Shown here one piece after another: positions 28,516 to 36,605 of a DNA stretch of 64,000 nucleotides. Both the position numbers and the translations under genes were made by a program. Numbering within the stretch: the first letter of the stretch is position 1; every line of letters begins with the position of its first letter. This DNA is from an uncultured Schlesneria sp. GTDB taxonomy: Bacteria > Planctomycetota > Planctomycetia > Planctomycetales > Planctomycetaceae. The notes beneath the pieces are model-generated. The model ran no database searches. It saw nothing but the letters and a program-made list of their open reading frames with translations, and was not told where the DNA came from. The DNA is taken from the NCBI GenBank assembly GCA_903840265.1, contig CAIMFH010000177.1, positions 1-64,000 on the forward strand. The letters run 5' to 3'.

Positions 28516-29961
28516 TCAAGATTGCTTGATCTGCTGAAACGCGTCGAGTGCCGCCGCGCGGGCCTCGCCATGATCGACGATCGGATTGGGATAAGTTTTC
28601 CCCAGTGTAACGCCAGCCTTCGCCAAGACGTCCTTAGGAGCTGTCCAGGGAGCATGGAGCCATTTCGTGGGCAACTCCCTTAGTTCTGGGACCCACTGAC
28701 GAAGGTAGGCACCTGCCGCATCAAATTTTTCCGACTGCAACATGGGATTGAAGACCCGAAAATACGGCGCGGCGTCAGCCCCGCAGCCGGCACTCCATTG
28801 CCAGCCCAGGGTATTGTTCGCGAGATCAGCGTCGACCAGCGTGTCCCAGAACCAGGCGGCTCCGTGTCGCCAATGCAGTCTTAGATCCTTGACCAGAAAC
28901 GATGCGACAATCATCCGCACTCGGTTGTGCATCCAACCGGTGGCCCACAACTCGCGCATCCCGGCATCGACGATGGGATAGCCTGTTTGGCCCCGCTGCC
29001 ATGCTCGCAGCGCCTTCGGGTTCTCTTCCCAAGGAAACTTCGCGAACTCGGGCCGTAGCGGGTGATCGGTCGTGGTGGGAAAGTGGTAGAGCAGGTGATG
29101 CGCGAATTCCCGCCACCCGAGTTCCTTGAGATAAGTTTCCGCATTCGCACGGTCGTGTGTTCCCGCTTTTGGATGGGTCAGATGACGACGCACCGCATGC
29201 CAGATCATTCGTGTGCTGATCTCGCCAAAATGCAGATGCGGCGACAGTCGCGATGTCCCCACTTCCGCCGGGTGATTGCGACCCGTTTCGTAGTTGCCAA
29301 TTGCATCGTGGATAAACGACTTCAACAGAGTTGCCGCTCCGGCCGAGCCCGGTTTCCAAGCGGCCTGTAGCCCCTCGGTCCACGACCGCGTCGGTTCAAG
29401 ATGCAGAGAATCGAGGCTCGCGGATTCAGGCCATTCTTTGGGAATTGGGATTCGCGCCGGCGCAGGCTGTGGCTCGACGGGTTCTCCTTTGGCCTGACAC
29501 GCGCGCCAGAAAGCACTAAAGACCTGGTACGGACGATCTTCTTTCGTGCTCACTTCCCACGGTTCGAACAACAGACTGCCGTTAAAGCTCTCGGCGGTGA
29601 ACCCGTCCTGGCGTAACTTCGCTTTCACGATTTTATCGCGAGCGATCGACGCCGGTTCATAGCGGCGATTCCAATAGACCGCCGCCGCTTTCGTCTCTTT
29701 TGCCAGATCCAGCAAGACACTCAGACTGTTGCCAGTCCGCAGGATCAGTTTTGAATGATGCTTATGCAACAACTTATCCAACATGCCCAGTGATTGATGC
29801 AACCACCAATCACTCGCCTCTCCCGATCTCCATGCACCTTCTTCATCCGTGGCCAGGATAAAAACGGGAATGATCGGTCCCGCGGCAGCCGCAGCGAGCA
29901 ACGCTGGGTTGTCCTCCAGGCGCAGGTCTTGCCGAAACCAGACAATACTCGGTGAAGTCAT
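28516..29961 (-). CDS. phrB: Class I CPD photolyase (deoxyribodipyrimidine photo-lyase)
   Basis: Repairs UV-induced cyclobutane pyrimidine dimers using light. The 481 residues comprise the antenna-binding Rossmann domain starting SIVWFRQDLRLEDNPALL, the FAD-binding helical domain with TSRLSPHLHFGEIS, GWREFAHHLLY, WMHNRVRMIVASFLVKDL and LANNTLGWQWSAGCGADAAPYFRVFNP. All key FAD-contact and Trp electron-transfer region motifs are present. I use MTSPSIVWFRQ (29961) as the start; upstream in-frame Mets add 43 residues without similarity. Two more UV- or light-related genes (tspO, uvsE) lie within 2 kb. Confidence 0.93.
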   Translation of the reverse strand: MTSPSIVWFRQDLRLEDNPALLAAAAAGPIIPVFILATDEEGAWRSGEASDWWLHQSLGMLDKLLHKHHSKLILRTGNSLSVLLDLAKETKAAAVYWNRRYEPASIARDKIVKAKLRQDGFTAESFNGSLLFEPWEVSTKEDRPYQVFSAFWRACQAKGEPVEPQPAPARIPIPKEWPESASLDSLHLEPTRSWTEGLQAAWKPGSAGAATLLKSFIHDAIGNYETGRNHPAEVGTSRLSPHLHFGEISTRMIWHAVRRHLTHPKAGTHDRANAETYLKELGWREFAHHLLYHFPTTTDHPLRPEFAKFPWEENPKALRAWQRGQTGYPIVDAGMRELWATGWMHNRVRMIVASFLVKDLRLHWRHGAAWFWDTLVDADLANNTLGWQWSAGCGADAAPYFRVFNPMLQSEKFDAAGAYLRQWVPELRELPTKWLHAPWTAPKDVLAKAGVTLGKTYPNPIVDHGEARAAALDAFQQIKQS

Positions 29962-30145
29962 GCTGAAGCTCATAGGCGACCAAAATGCCCGCATCGCGAC
30001 GGGTAAGACGCAAATGATCATATCAGACAGGTTTATGCGCAGCACACTCGGCGAGTTGATCTTGACCTTGACGCGGGAATCCAGATACATCCTGCGGAGC
30101 TTAGACTTTCAACTGTGTGAAGGTCTGGCATGTGCAGGAGAGATC

Positions 30146-30949
30146 ATGGCGATTGTGAACGAACCGCAGAGTCGAAATCGAACCTCCAGTTCCTCGATTT
30201 CTGAATCGACATCTCGCCAAACGAGGCCCGTCGAAATGGCGATGCCCGGCGTGCATTCCGGGGCACATCGCTTGTTGTCGCAGCTTCCGCGGGGAACGCT
30301 CGCCGATTTGGGAGCAGGGCAGGGGGCCCTCAGCGTTTGGGCTCGAGATGCCGGCTTTCAGACAACCGCAGTCGATTTTAACGAAGGAAACTTCGTTGCC
30401 GATTCAATCAACTTCGTGCAGGCCGATCTCAACAATCCGCTGCCGATCAAAGACGACTCGTTCGACGTTGTGGCCGCACTCGAAGTCATCGAGCACCTGG
30501 AAAACAGCTACGCACTCTTGCGCGAGATTACCAGAATTCTCAAGCCGGGCGGATACGCCGTCGTCTCGACTCCGAACGAGTCGTGCCTCGCTGCAAGGAT
30601 GTCCTATCTGACGAGTGGCTTCTATTCGGACGCGGCCTACGTCATGCGAGTCCCCGGCCCCGGCGACTTCTACAACCCACACGTCAATTGCCTGCCATTG
30701 CCGACACTCGAATATGCATGGCGGCGCGCGGGCCTGAAGATGGAAAAGTTCGAAGTCAGCCGCTACCGACCATTGGCGTGGATGTTGTGGCCGCTATTGG
30801 CTCCGATACAATGGCTGAAACTCGCCTCGCGTCATCACAAGCAGAAGCACGCCGATCGAGACACCGAACAAGCGGTCTACCGACTGATGAACGATCCTCG
30901 AGTACTGACCGGCCGCATTCTGGTCTTCTTGCTGCGCAAGCCCGCTTAA
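30146..30949 (+). CDS. SAM-dependent methyltransferase (Methyltransf_11/UbiE-like)
   Basis: 267 residues starting MAIVNEPQSRN after AGGAGAG. Motif I is LADLGAGQGALSVWA, followed by TTAVDFNE, DSFDVVAALEVIEHLE and LKPGGYAVVSTPNE, the standard class I SAM fold. The C-terminal part (PLLAPIQWLKLASRHHKQKH) is hydrophobic then basic and may lie at the membrane. The substrate is unknown. The frame is open far upstream, antisense to phrB, but nothing there resembles the family. It is divergent from phrB and precedes tspO on the same strand. Confidence 0.85.
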   Translation: MAIVNEPQSRNRTSSSSISESTSRQTRPVEMAMPGVHSGAHRLLSQLPRGTLADLGAGQGALSVWARDAGFQTTAVDFNEGNFVADSINFVQADLNNPLPIKDDSFDVVAALEVIEHLENSYALLREITRILKPGGYAVVSTPNESCLAARMSYLTSGFYSDAAYVMRVPGPGDFYNPHVNCLPLPTLEYAWRRAGLKMEKFEVSRYRPLAWMLWPLLAPIQWLKLASRHHKQKHADRDTEQAVYRLMNDPRVLTGRILVFLLRKPA

Positions 30950-31069
30950 GTCACGCTCTTAATTGGTCTGGCCTTCGAGATCGCGATAAAACAGCTCTAC
31001 GGCACGGCAATCGCTGCTTCCTTTTCGCGAGTCGAAATTGAGCACATCAGCAATTGAGTGAGTAGAATT

Positions 31070-31474
31070 ATGCCTTGGATTGAATGGTATAACCATTTAG
31101 CAAAGCCTGCCTGGACCCCGTCCCCATCGACGATCAGTGTGATCTGGACGATCCTGTACCCGTTCATTTTGTTGACATTCGGGTTCGTGTTTGTACAGGC
31201 CTACCGTCGTAAAGTCGCTTCTGCTGTGGTGTGGCCATTTGCGATTAACCTGATCGCGAATCTGTTGTTCATGCCGATCTTCGTTGGCCTGCGAAACGTT
31301 CCGCTGGCCGCGCTGGATATAATCATTGTGTGGATCACCATCGTCTGGTGCATGGTTGCAATCTGGGCGTTTTATCGTTGGGTGGCGCTAGCTCAAATCC
31401 CGTATTTGCTCTGGGTTTCAACCGCCACGATCTTGCAGCTATCCATTCTCCTGATGAATTGGAAGAGTACGTGA
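31070..31474 (+). CDS. tspO: TspO/MBR-family membrane protein
   Basis: 134 residues, five hydrophobic helices. Family landmarks are LAKPAWTPSPSTISVIWTIL near the N-terminus (the K-P-x-W-x-P and W-x-x-L-Y pattern), AINLIANLLF, and ALAQIPYLLWVSTATILQL with the A-x-x-x-P-Y-x-x-W motif. TspO proteins bind tetrapyrroles and take part in light- or stress-dependent regulation or porphyrin handling. Its TGA overlaps the GTG start of uvsE (GTGA), so the two are translationally coupled. A GTG at 31058 is an alternative start. Confidence 0.85.
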   Translation: MPWIEWYNHLAKPAWTPSPSTISVIWTILYPFILLTFGFVFVQAYRRKVASAVVWPFAINLIANLLFMPIFVGLRNVPLAALDIIIVWITIVWCMVAIWAFYRWVALAQIPYLLWVSTATILQLSILLMNWKST

Positions 31475-32385
31475 TTCGGCTGGGGCTTTGCTGCATCTTC
31501 CGCGATGAGCCAATTAAGTTCAGCACGACGACGGCCGCCGCGATTGGACGCATGGCTCGTCCTCTCGCCTTGGTAAAGTTATCAGCCCTCTGCTCGGCAA
31601 ACGCTGATGCACTCCTTGCGGCACTAAAGTTTTGCGCGAAACATGGGATCGGCTGTTTCCGTGTGAACAGCCAGATCCTGCCGATTAAGACTCATCCCAC
31701 GGCTGGCTACGATATCGGCGACCTTCCTGATTCAGACGCGATTGTCGAACGATTTCGAGAATGCAAAACCTTTGCCGAGCAGCACCATTTGCGGACATGC
31801 TTCCATCCCGATCAGTTTGTCGTGTTGAACTCTCAACGACCGGAAGTCGTCGAAGCATCAATTCGCGAATTGGAGTATCAAGCGGAAGTCGCCGAATGGA
31901 TTGGTGCCGATGTCATCAACATTCATGGTGGCGGCGCATTCGGGGATAAAGCGAAAGCAATTGCCGACTTCGCGAAGTCGCTCGATCGTTTGTCATCTCG
32001 TGTGAGAGATCGGCTCACCGTCGAGAACGATGACAAGATATTTGCCCCTGCAGACCTGTTGCCCGTGTGTCGCGCGGCGGGCATCCCGCTGGTCTACGAT
32101 GTTCATCACCATCGATGTCATCGCGATGAACTCTCCGAATCTGCGGCGACGGAACAAGCGATCGAAACTTGGAATCGCGAGCCATTGTTTCACATCTCCA
32201 GTCCGCTGGAAGGATGGAGCGGCCCCAAACCCGCACGTCATCATGACTTTATCGACATCAAAGACTTTCCCGATTGTTGGCGTCACCAGAAGTTGACTAT
32301 TGAAGTGGAAGCAAAGGCGAAAGAATTAGCCGTCATGAGATTGAAAAATGACCTGAAAAAGTCGAATACCAAAAAAACGCGTTAG
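31471..32385 (+). CDS. uvsE: UV DNA damage endonuclease
   Basis: Nicks DNA 5' of UV photoproducts and other helix-distorting lesions. The 304 residues start at a GTG (VIRLGLCCIF) coupled to tspO, with GGAAG about ten bases upstream. The UvdE TIM-barrel metal-site motifs are visible: CFHPDQFVVLNSQ, NIHGGGAFGDK, RLTVENDDK, LVYDVHHHRCHRD and PARHHDFID. Length matches bacterial UvsE. With phrB nearby it gives the cell two independent routes for UV-lesion repair. Confidence 0.93.
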   Translation: MIRLGLCCIFRDEPIKFSTTTAAAIGRMARPLALVKLSALCSANADALLAALKFCAKHGIGCFRVNSQILPIKTHPTAGYDIGDLPDSDAIVERFRECKTFAEQHHLRTCFHPDQFVVLNSQRPEVVEASIRELEYQAEVAEWIGADVINIHGGGAFGDKAKAIADFAKSLDRLSSRVRDRLTVENDDKIFAPADLLPVCRAAGIPLVYDVHHHRCHRDELSESAATEQAIETWNREPLFHISSPLEGWSGPKPARHHDFIDIKDFPDCWRHQKLTIEVEAKAKELAVMRLKNDLKKSNTKKTR

Positions 32386-32543
32386 ACATTGAGCCAACGA
32401 CTGTACTACCTGGATACCCATGAATGATGGCGAACCTTCTCGCAGGGATTGTGTCGCTATCAATATCGTCGCCACTCCCAGCCTTGACGGTGGTACTCGG
32501 TCGGACGAAATGGAGCTGCTCGATTGAATTAGGGACAAAATAA

Positions 32544-33782
32544 ATGGCGACGGGAAATGCGGCAGAGGTGAATTCGATATCTGATCAGAGTGCCACGCCG
32601 CATCAACAGAACTCTGTCCTGGCCGTCTTGTTTGCGCTCAGCCTGTCGCACATGTTGAACGACGTGATGCAATCGCTGATCCCCGCAGTCTATCCCATTC
32701 TCAAAGACCAGTATTCGCTATCGTACTGGGAAGTCGGGCTGATCACATTTACATTTCAATTGACGGCATCGCTGCTGCAGCCGTTGGTTGGGATGGCGAC
32801 TGATCGTCGACCGCAACCTTACTCACTTGCCATCGGCATGATCTTCACGTTCTGCGGACTGATCCTGTTGGCAATGGCGAACAGCTTTCCGATGATCCTT
32901 GTCGCCGCGGCCATGGTTGGAATCGGATCATCGGTCTTTCATCCTGAGGCGTCACGGATCGCCCGACTGGCATCAGGTGGAAAACACGGCTTTGCTCAGT
33001 CACTGTTCCAAGTCGGTGGTAACGCAGGGACTGCCATCGGACCATTGCTCGGGGCATTCGTCGTCGTTCCGTGGGGGCAGCCCAGCATTGCGTTGTTCTC
33101 CGTCATCGCTTTGATCGCGATGGTCGTGCTGTCTGCCGTCGGTCGCTGGTATCAGAATCATCTCGTCGGTCTGCGAGCAAAAGCGAATCGTGGACATGCA
33201 ATCACTCACAACCAGTTGCCAGCACTTCGGGTCGCTATTTCCATTGGTATCCTGCTGGTACTGCTGTTCTCGAAATATTTCTACACGGTCAGCTTAAGCA
33301 ATTACTACATCTTCTACTTGATCGACAAATTCGACGTCTCACTGCCGGTCGCCCAGGTTTATCTCTCTGTCTTTCTGGGAGCAGTGGCTGTCGGTACGCT
33401 CGCAGGCGGCCCAGTGGGGGACAAGATTGGCTTCAAGAGAGTCATCTGGGGATCGATCCTCGGCGTTCTTCCATTCACTCTCATCCTGCCCTACGCCAAT
33501 CTGTTTTGGACGGTGCTCCTCACGGTCCCGATCGGCCTGATCCTGGCGTCGGCATTTTCCGCAATCATGGTGTACGCACAGGAACTCGTGCCAAGTCGTG
33601 TCGGATTGATTGCCGGACTATTTTTCGGGTTCGCATTTGGAATGGCCGGTGTCGCCGCTGCGGTCTTAGGCAAACTGGCGGATTGGACAAGTATCAGCTT
33701 CGTCTACCAGGTCTGTTCATTCCTGCCAGCGATTGGCCTTCTGGCAGGATTTCTGCCGGACTTGGATAAGGCGAAGCGATGA
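32544..33782 (+). CDS. fsr: MFS transporter of the fosmidomycin-resistance (Fsr) group
   Basis: 412 residues, twelve hydrophobic helices. The N-terminal helix SLSHMLNDVMQSLIPAVYPILKD and the MFS loop GMATDRRPQP are characteristic of Fsr. VGIGSSVFHPEASRIARLASGG is the best family landmark. Fsr exports fosmidomycin in E. coli; the natural substrate is unknown. Fosmidomycin acts on the MEP pathway whose first enzyme (dxs) lies 21 kb upstream, but there is no operon link. It converges on the FGGY kinase with a gap of 3 bases. Confidence 0.85.
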   Translation: MATGNAAEVNSISDQSATPHQQNSVLAVLFALSLSHMLNDVMQSLIPAVYPILKDQYSLSYWEVGLITFTFQLTASLLQPLVGMATDRRPQPYSLAIGMIFTFCGLILLAMANSFPMILVAAAMVGIGSSVFHPEASRIARLASGGKHGFAQSLFQVGGNAGTAIGPLLGAFVVVPWGQPSIALFSVIALIAMVVLSAVGRWYQNHLVGLRAKANRGHAITHNQLPALRVAISIGILLVLLFSKYFYTVSLSNYYIFYLIDKFDVSLPVAQVYLSVFLGAVAVGTLAGGPVGDKIGFKRVIWGSILGVLPFTLILPYANLFWTVLLTVPIGLILASAFSAIMVYAQELVPSRVGLIAGLFFGFAFGMAGVAAAVLGKLADWTSISFVYQVCSFLPAIGLLAGFLPDLDKAKR

Positions 33783-33785
33783 GCG

Positions 33786-35174
33786 TTACAAGCCAGCTGC
33801 AATCAACGCGGCCCCGACAGCCGCTTCCTCACGATGTTCGGTAAATGAGATCGGCAATCCGAAGGCCTCGGCAACGATTTCCGAGAGGAGCGGATTCTCG
33901 CGTAATCCATTACCTGCTGCGACCAGTTTAGAATGCGACTGTCCTGTCACGCGTTCAATCGCGGCGTAACCCTCACGCAGCGAACGACCCATCCCCTCCA
34001 GCACGGCTCGAGCCAGATGCCGGGCCGTGAAATTCTGCGGTGATAATCCAGTGATCGCGCCGCGCACTCCAGGATCGAGGCGTGTGCCGGCGAACGACGG
34101 ATCGCATCTCAGTCCTTCGGCCCCCGCAGGCACGGACTCTGCCAGGCGATTCAACTGTTCGTACAGGGCAGTGTTCCCCGACTGTTGGAACATCGCTCGA
34201 CCGACATCTCGAAAAAATTGCTCCAGAACCTGGTACGACCAGCCGCCGGCCAGGCCCACGTTCGAGAGCAGATTGCCGCTGCGAGGAAACGGACGCAATT
34301 CGATCGGAGGGACGAAGTCGAATCCCTCCGTAAAAACGGCGACTTGTGCTCCTGTTCCAACATTCACCAGCACGCTGTTCGTTCGATCAGTGATACTCCC
34401 CAGGAAACTGGCCTGATGATCACCAATTGGCGCATAGATCGGAATACCAGCCGACAGCCCGGTCGCCGAAGCGACCTCGGGCGTCAGCGTTCCAATCTGT
34501 TCATTGGCTTCGCGAATCTCAGGGAACAACGAGGCGGACAGCCCCAGTGCCGCGATCGACTCCGGATCCCATTGACGGGTTCGCACATTAAACACGCCGC
34601 TGCTTCCCGCGCACGATGGTTCAGTTACGGCGGGCTGACCGGTCAGCACACTTCCGAACAAGTCCATGATGAACAGCGCTTTGCTATCTTTCGTCAGTCG
34701 ATCATGAGCCTTCAGCCAATACAACGTGCCCGCCATAAACCCGGGTTGCAAGCGGCAACCTGTCCGCTTCCAGACATCCTCACCAAGAAGCATTCGGGTT
34801 TCTTCGAGCCACGTTCGGTCGCCACCTTTGACTTGATCGAGAGCTCGCCGATCCTGCCAGTTGATCAGTGGCGAAATCGGCTCCCCCGTGCGGTCGACCA
34901 GCAACATCCCGTGCTGCTGCCCTGTCACGCCGATTCCCTGGACTTGTGACGCTCGGTCACCCAGTCGTTCCGCAACAAGTTGCAGACACGCAATTCCTTG
35001 CGTCACGATTTGATCAGCGTCCCACTCGGACCTGCCACGATTGCGGTCGGCATCGCTGGTGATATTCGCATCGTTGGCAACCGTTCCAACGGCCACGACC
35101 TCGCGTGCCGAAGTGTCCAGAGCGATGCTCGTGATTTTGGTTGTTCCCAGATCGACACCTAACACAATCGACAT
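33786..35174 (-). CDS. FGGY-family carbohydrate kinase (sedoheptulokinase/xylulokinase-like)
   Basis: 462 residues with the actin-like ATPase fold. The phosphate-1 motif is VLGVDLGTTKITSIALD and the sugar-binding region is GVTGQQHGMLLVD and LINWQDRRA. The FGGY phosphate-2 region is LVNVGTGAQVAVF and the adenosine motif is KLVAAGNGLRENPLLSEIVA. PIGDHQASFLG is typical of the sedoheptulose kinase branch. The sugar is not certain. The start MSIVLGVDLG (35174) is where similarity begins; an upstream in-frame Met at 35225 is unlikely. Confidence 0.87.
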   Translation of the reverse strand: MSIVLGVDLGTTKITSIALDTSAREVVAVGTVANDANITSDADRNRGRSEWDADQIVTQGIACLQLVAERLGDRASQVQGIGVTGQQHGMLLVDRTGEPISPLINWQDRRALDQVKGGDRTWLEETRMLLGEDVWKRTGCRLQPGFMAGTLYWLKAHDRLTKDSKALFIMDLFGSVLTGQPAVTEPSCAGSSGVFNVRTRQWDPESIAALGLSASLFPEIREANEQIGTLTPEVASATGLSAGIPIYAPIGDHQASFLGSITDRTNSVLVNVGTGAQVAVFTEGFDFVPPIELRPFPRSGNLLSNVGLAGGWSYQVLEQFFRDVGRAMFQQSGNTALYEQLNRLAESVPAGAEGLRCDPSFAGTRLDPGVRGAITGLSPQNFTARHLARAVLEGMGRSLREGYAAIERVTGQSHSKLVAAGNGLRENPLLSEIVAEAFGLPISFTEHREEAAVGAALIAAGL

Positions 35175-35431
35175 CAGCAATTTCCAGTAGAGGACCAGGC
35201 AGAGAAAGACACGATCACGACCCAAAACCTACCAATCTGTTGGCTCGTGCGAAATCTCGATCAATTTCTGGCGGAGAAACCTTCGCACAAGGCAGATTTT
35301 CGACTCCCAGACGGCGGTCACACATTTTCCATAACTTATGAACGTCAGCGGTGTTGATTCCTGTCGCCAGATTACGAAAGCTATACTATACCCACTTCGG
35401 ATTTTGCTCCGCTCATTCCGTGAGAATCGAC

Positions 35432-35704
35432 ATGTCTCAAGCGATCGTTGATCCCGCCGAGTTGCGCCGTTTCGCCGGAATGCTGCGAGAATTCAATAAT
35501 GACCTCCAGTCACGGCTCAGCACCGTGTCCGGGCAACTCAATTCACTCAGCCAAAGCTGGCGAGATCAGGAACATCTGAAATTCGCCGAGGAGTTTGGCC
35601 AGCACTTGAAATTGCTCAGTCGATTTGTCGAAGCCAACGAAAACCACGTGCCGTATCTGCTGCGGAAGGCCGAGCGGATCGAAGAATACATGCAACAGCG
35701 CTGA
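35432..35704 (+). CDS. WXG100-family (Esx-like) small secreted-substrate candidate
   Basis: 90 residues, predicted as two helices joined by a turn with SQSWRDQEHLKFAEEFGQ. This matches the WXG100 layout (helix, W-x-G/D turn near residue 45, then a helix with F and E at fixed spacing as in W-x-x-x-x-x-x-x-F). There is no signal peptide and no Cys, as for ESAT-6/YukE-like proteins exported by type VII machinery. It is the first gene of a four-gene operon ending in an FtsK/EssC-type ATPase. The Gly of WXG is Asp here. Start MSQAIVDPAE chosen by family length; GAGAA is the only SD-like sequence. Confidence 0.78.
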   Translation: MSQAIVDPAELRRFAGMLREFNNDLQSRLSTVSGQLNSLSQSWRDQEHLKFAEEFGQHLKLLSRFVEANENHVPYLLRKAERIEEYMQQR

Positions 35705-35730
35705 TCTCGATAACAGAGTAAGGAGGGATC

Positions 35731-36363
35731 ATGCCTGGCCCCGGTAATGCCAATGTTCACTCGCTGGACGCACTGCGTGATGTCCGTTTGGCGCTGATGT
35801 CCTTCGGCGAGCGAACCGGAACCGCGTTAAGCGAACTCCGGTCCAAGATTGATCGCACGTTGGCCTGGCTCGAACAGGATCGGCCCCTTTACTGGCGTGA
35901 GCAAGAGCGAGAAGCTTACGACGGAGTCTCCAGCACGCGCATCGCTTACGAAACGTGCCGCATGCGGACGGTTGGTGGCAGACATTCAGAATGCATTGAA
36001 GAAAAGATCGCCCACCAACGAGCCAAGGTTCGTCTGCAGTTCTGCCAGCACAAGTGCGAAGTGGTCCGCCGATGGACGGCCGAAGCGGGACAGCAATCTG
36101 ATGAATATCGCGGCCGCTCGGGACCACTGCAGCGTTGCCTGGAAGAGGAAGTTCCGAATCTGATCGCGGCACTCGGACGGATGATTGAATCGCTGGAAGC
36201 CTATGCGGATATCCGTTCGGAAAACGAAGAGGCCGCAGTTTCGCTCGGCAATGACGAAGACAAAGATGCGGAAGAAGAAGGCAAATCCCCAGCGAAGTTG
36301 GCAACAGAAGAATCACCATCTGTAGCAGGGGGTCAAACAGACTCCTCACATCTTAAAGTTTGA
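35731..36363 (+). CDS. Unknown helical protein of the type VII-like operon
   Basis: 210 residues preceded by a perfect AAGGAGGG. The first 160 residues are predicted mostly helical and highly charged, with two Trp in LAWLEQDRPLYWREQEREAY and Cys residues at CRMRTVGGRHSEC and QFCQHKCEVV. The last 45 residues are acidic and low in complexity (NDEDKDAEEEGKSPAKLATEE), probably disordered. No family is recognised. The position between two Esx-like genes suggests a chaperone, adaptor or substrate of the secretion ATPase; this is inference from context only. Confidence 0.75.
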   Translation: MPGPGNANVHSLDALRDVRLALMSFGERTGTALSELRSKIDRTLAWLEQDRPLYWREQEREAYDGVSSTRIAYETCRMRTVGGRHSECIEEKIAHQRAKVRLQFCQHKCEVVRRWTAEAGQQSDEYRGRSGPLQRCLEEEVPNLIAALGRMIESLEAYADIRSENEEAAVSLGNDEDKDAEEEGKSPAKLATEESPSVAGGQTDSSHLKV

Positions 36364-36374
36364 TACGAGATATC

Positions 36375-36605
36375 ATGGCACTCGGCAGCTTGATCGACGG
36401 TGCGGGACAAATCAAAACGGCGGCAGACCGATTGGAAGAGGTCTGGGCCATCGCGCGGTCGTCGTGGAATGATTCGGTCAGCCAGACACTTGAAGAAGAA
36501 CACATCGAACCGCTGTTGCTGCAAGTGCGAACAACGCTGGATGCTATAGCCCGATTGAACGGCGTGCTGATTAAAGCCTGCCGCGAATGCGAGGATCGCG
36601 AGTGA
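36375..36605 (+). CDS. Second small Esx-like helical protein
   Basis: 76 residues, MALGSLIDGAGQIKTAADRL then AIARSSWNDSVSQTLEEEHI, a helix, a Trp-containing turn (W-N-D) and a second helix. The plan resembles a shortened WXG100 protein and may partner the 90-residue protein as EsxA/EsxB-type pairs do, although similarity is weak. It starts 11 bases after the 210-residue gene and its stop overlaps the ATPase start (GTGA at 36602-36605), so expression is coupled to the ATPase. Confidence 0.72.
   Translation: MALGSLIDGAGQIKTAADRLEEVWAIARSSWNDSVSQTLEEEHIEPLLLQVRTTLDAIARLNGVLIKACRECEDRE

Noticed and set aside
29849-30145. N-terminal extension of the methyltransferase frame antisense to phrB
   Set aside because: No similarity to methyltransferases; AGGAGAG marks a start at 30146.
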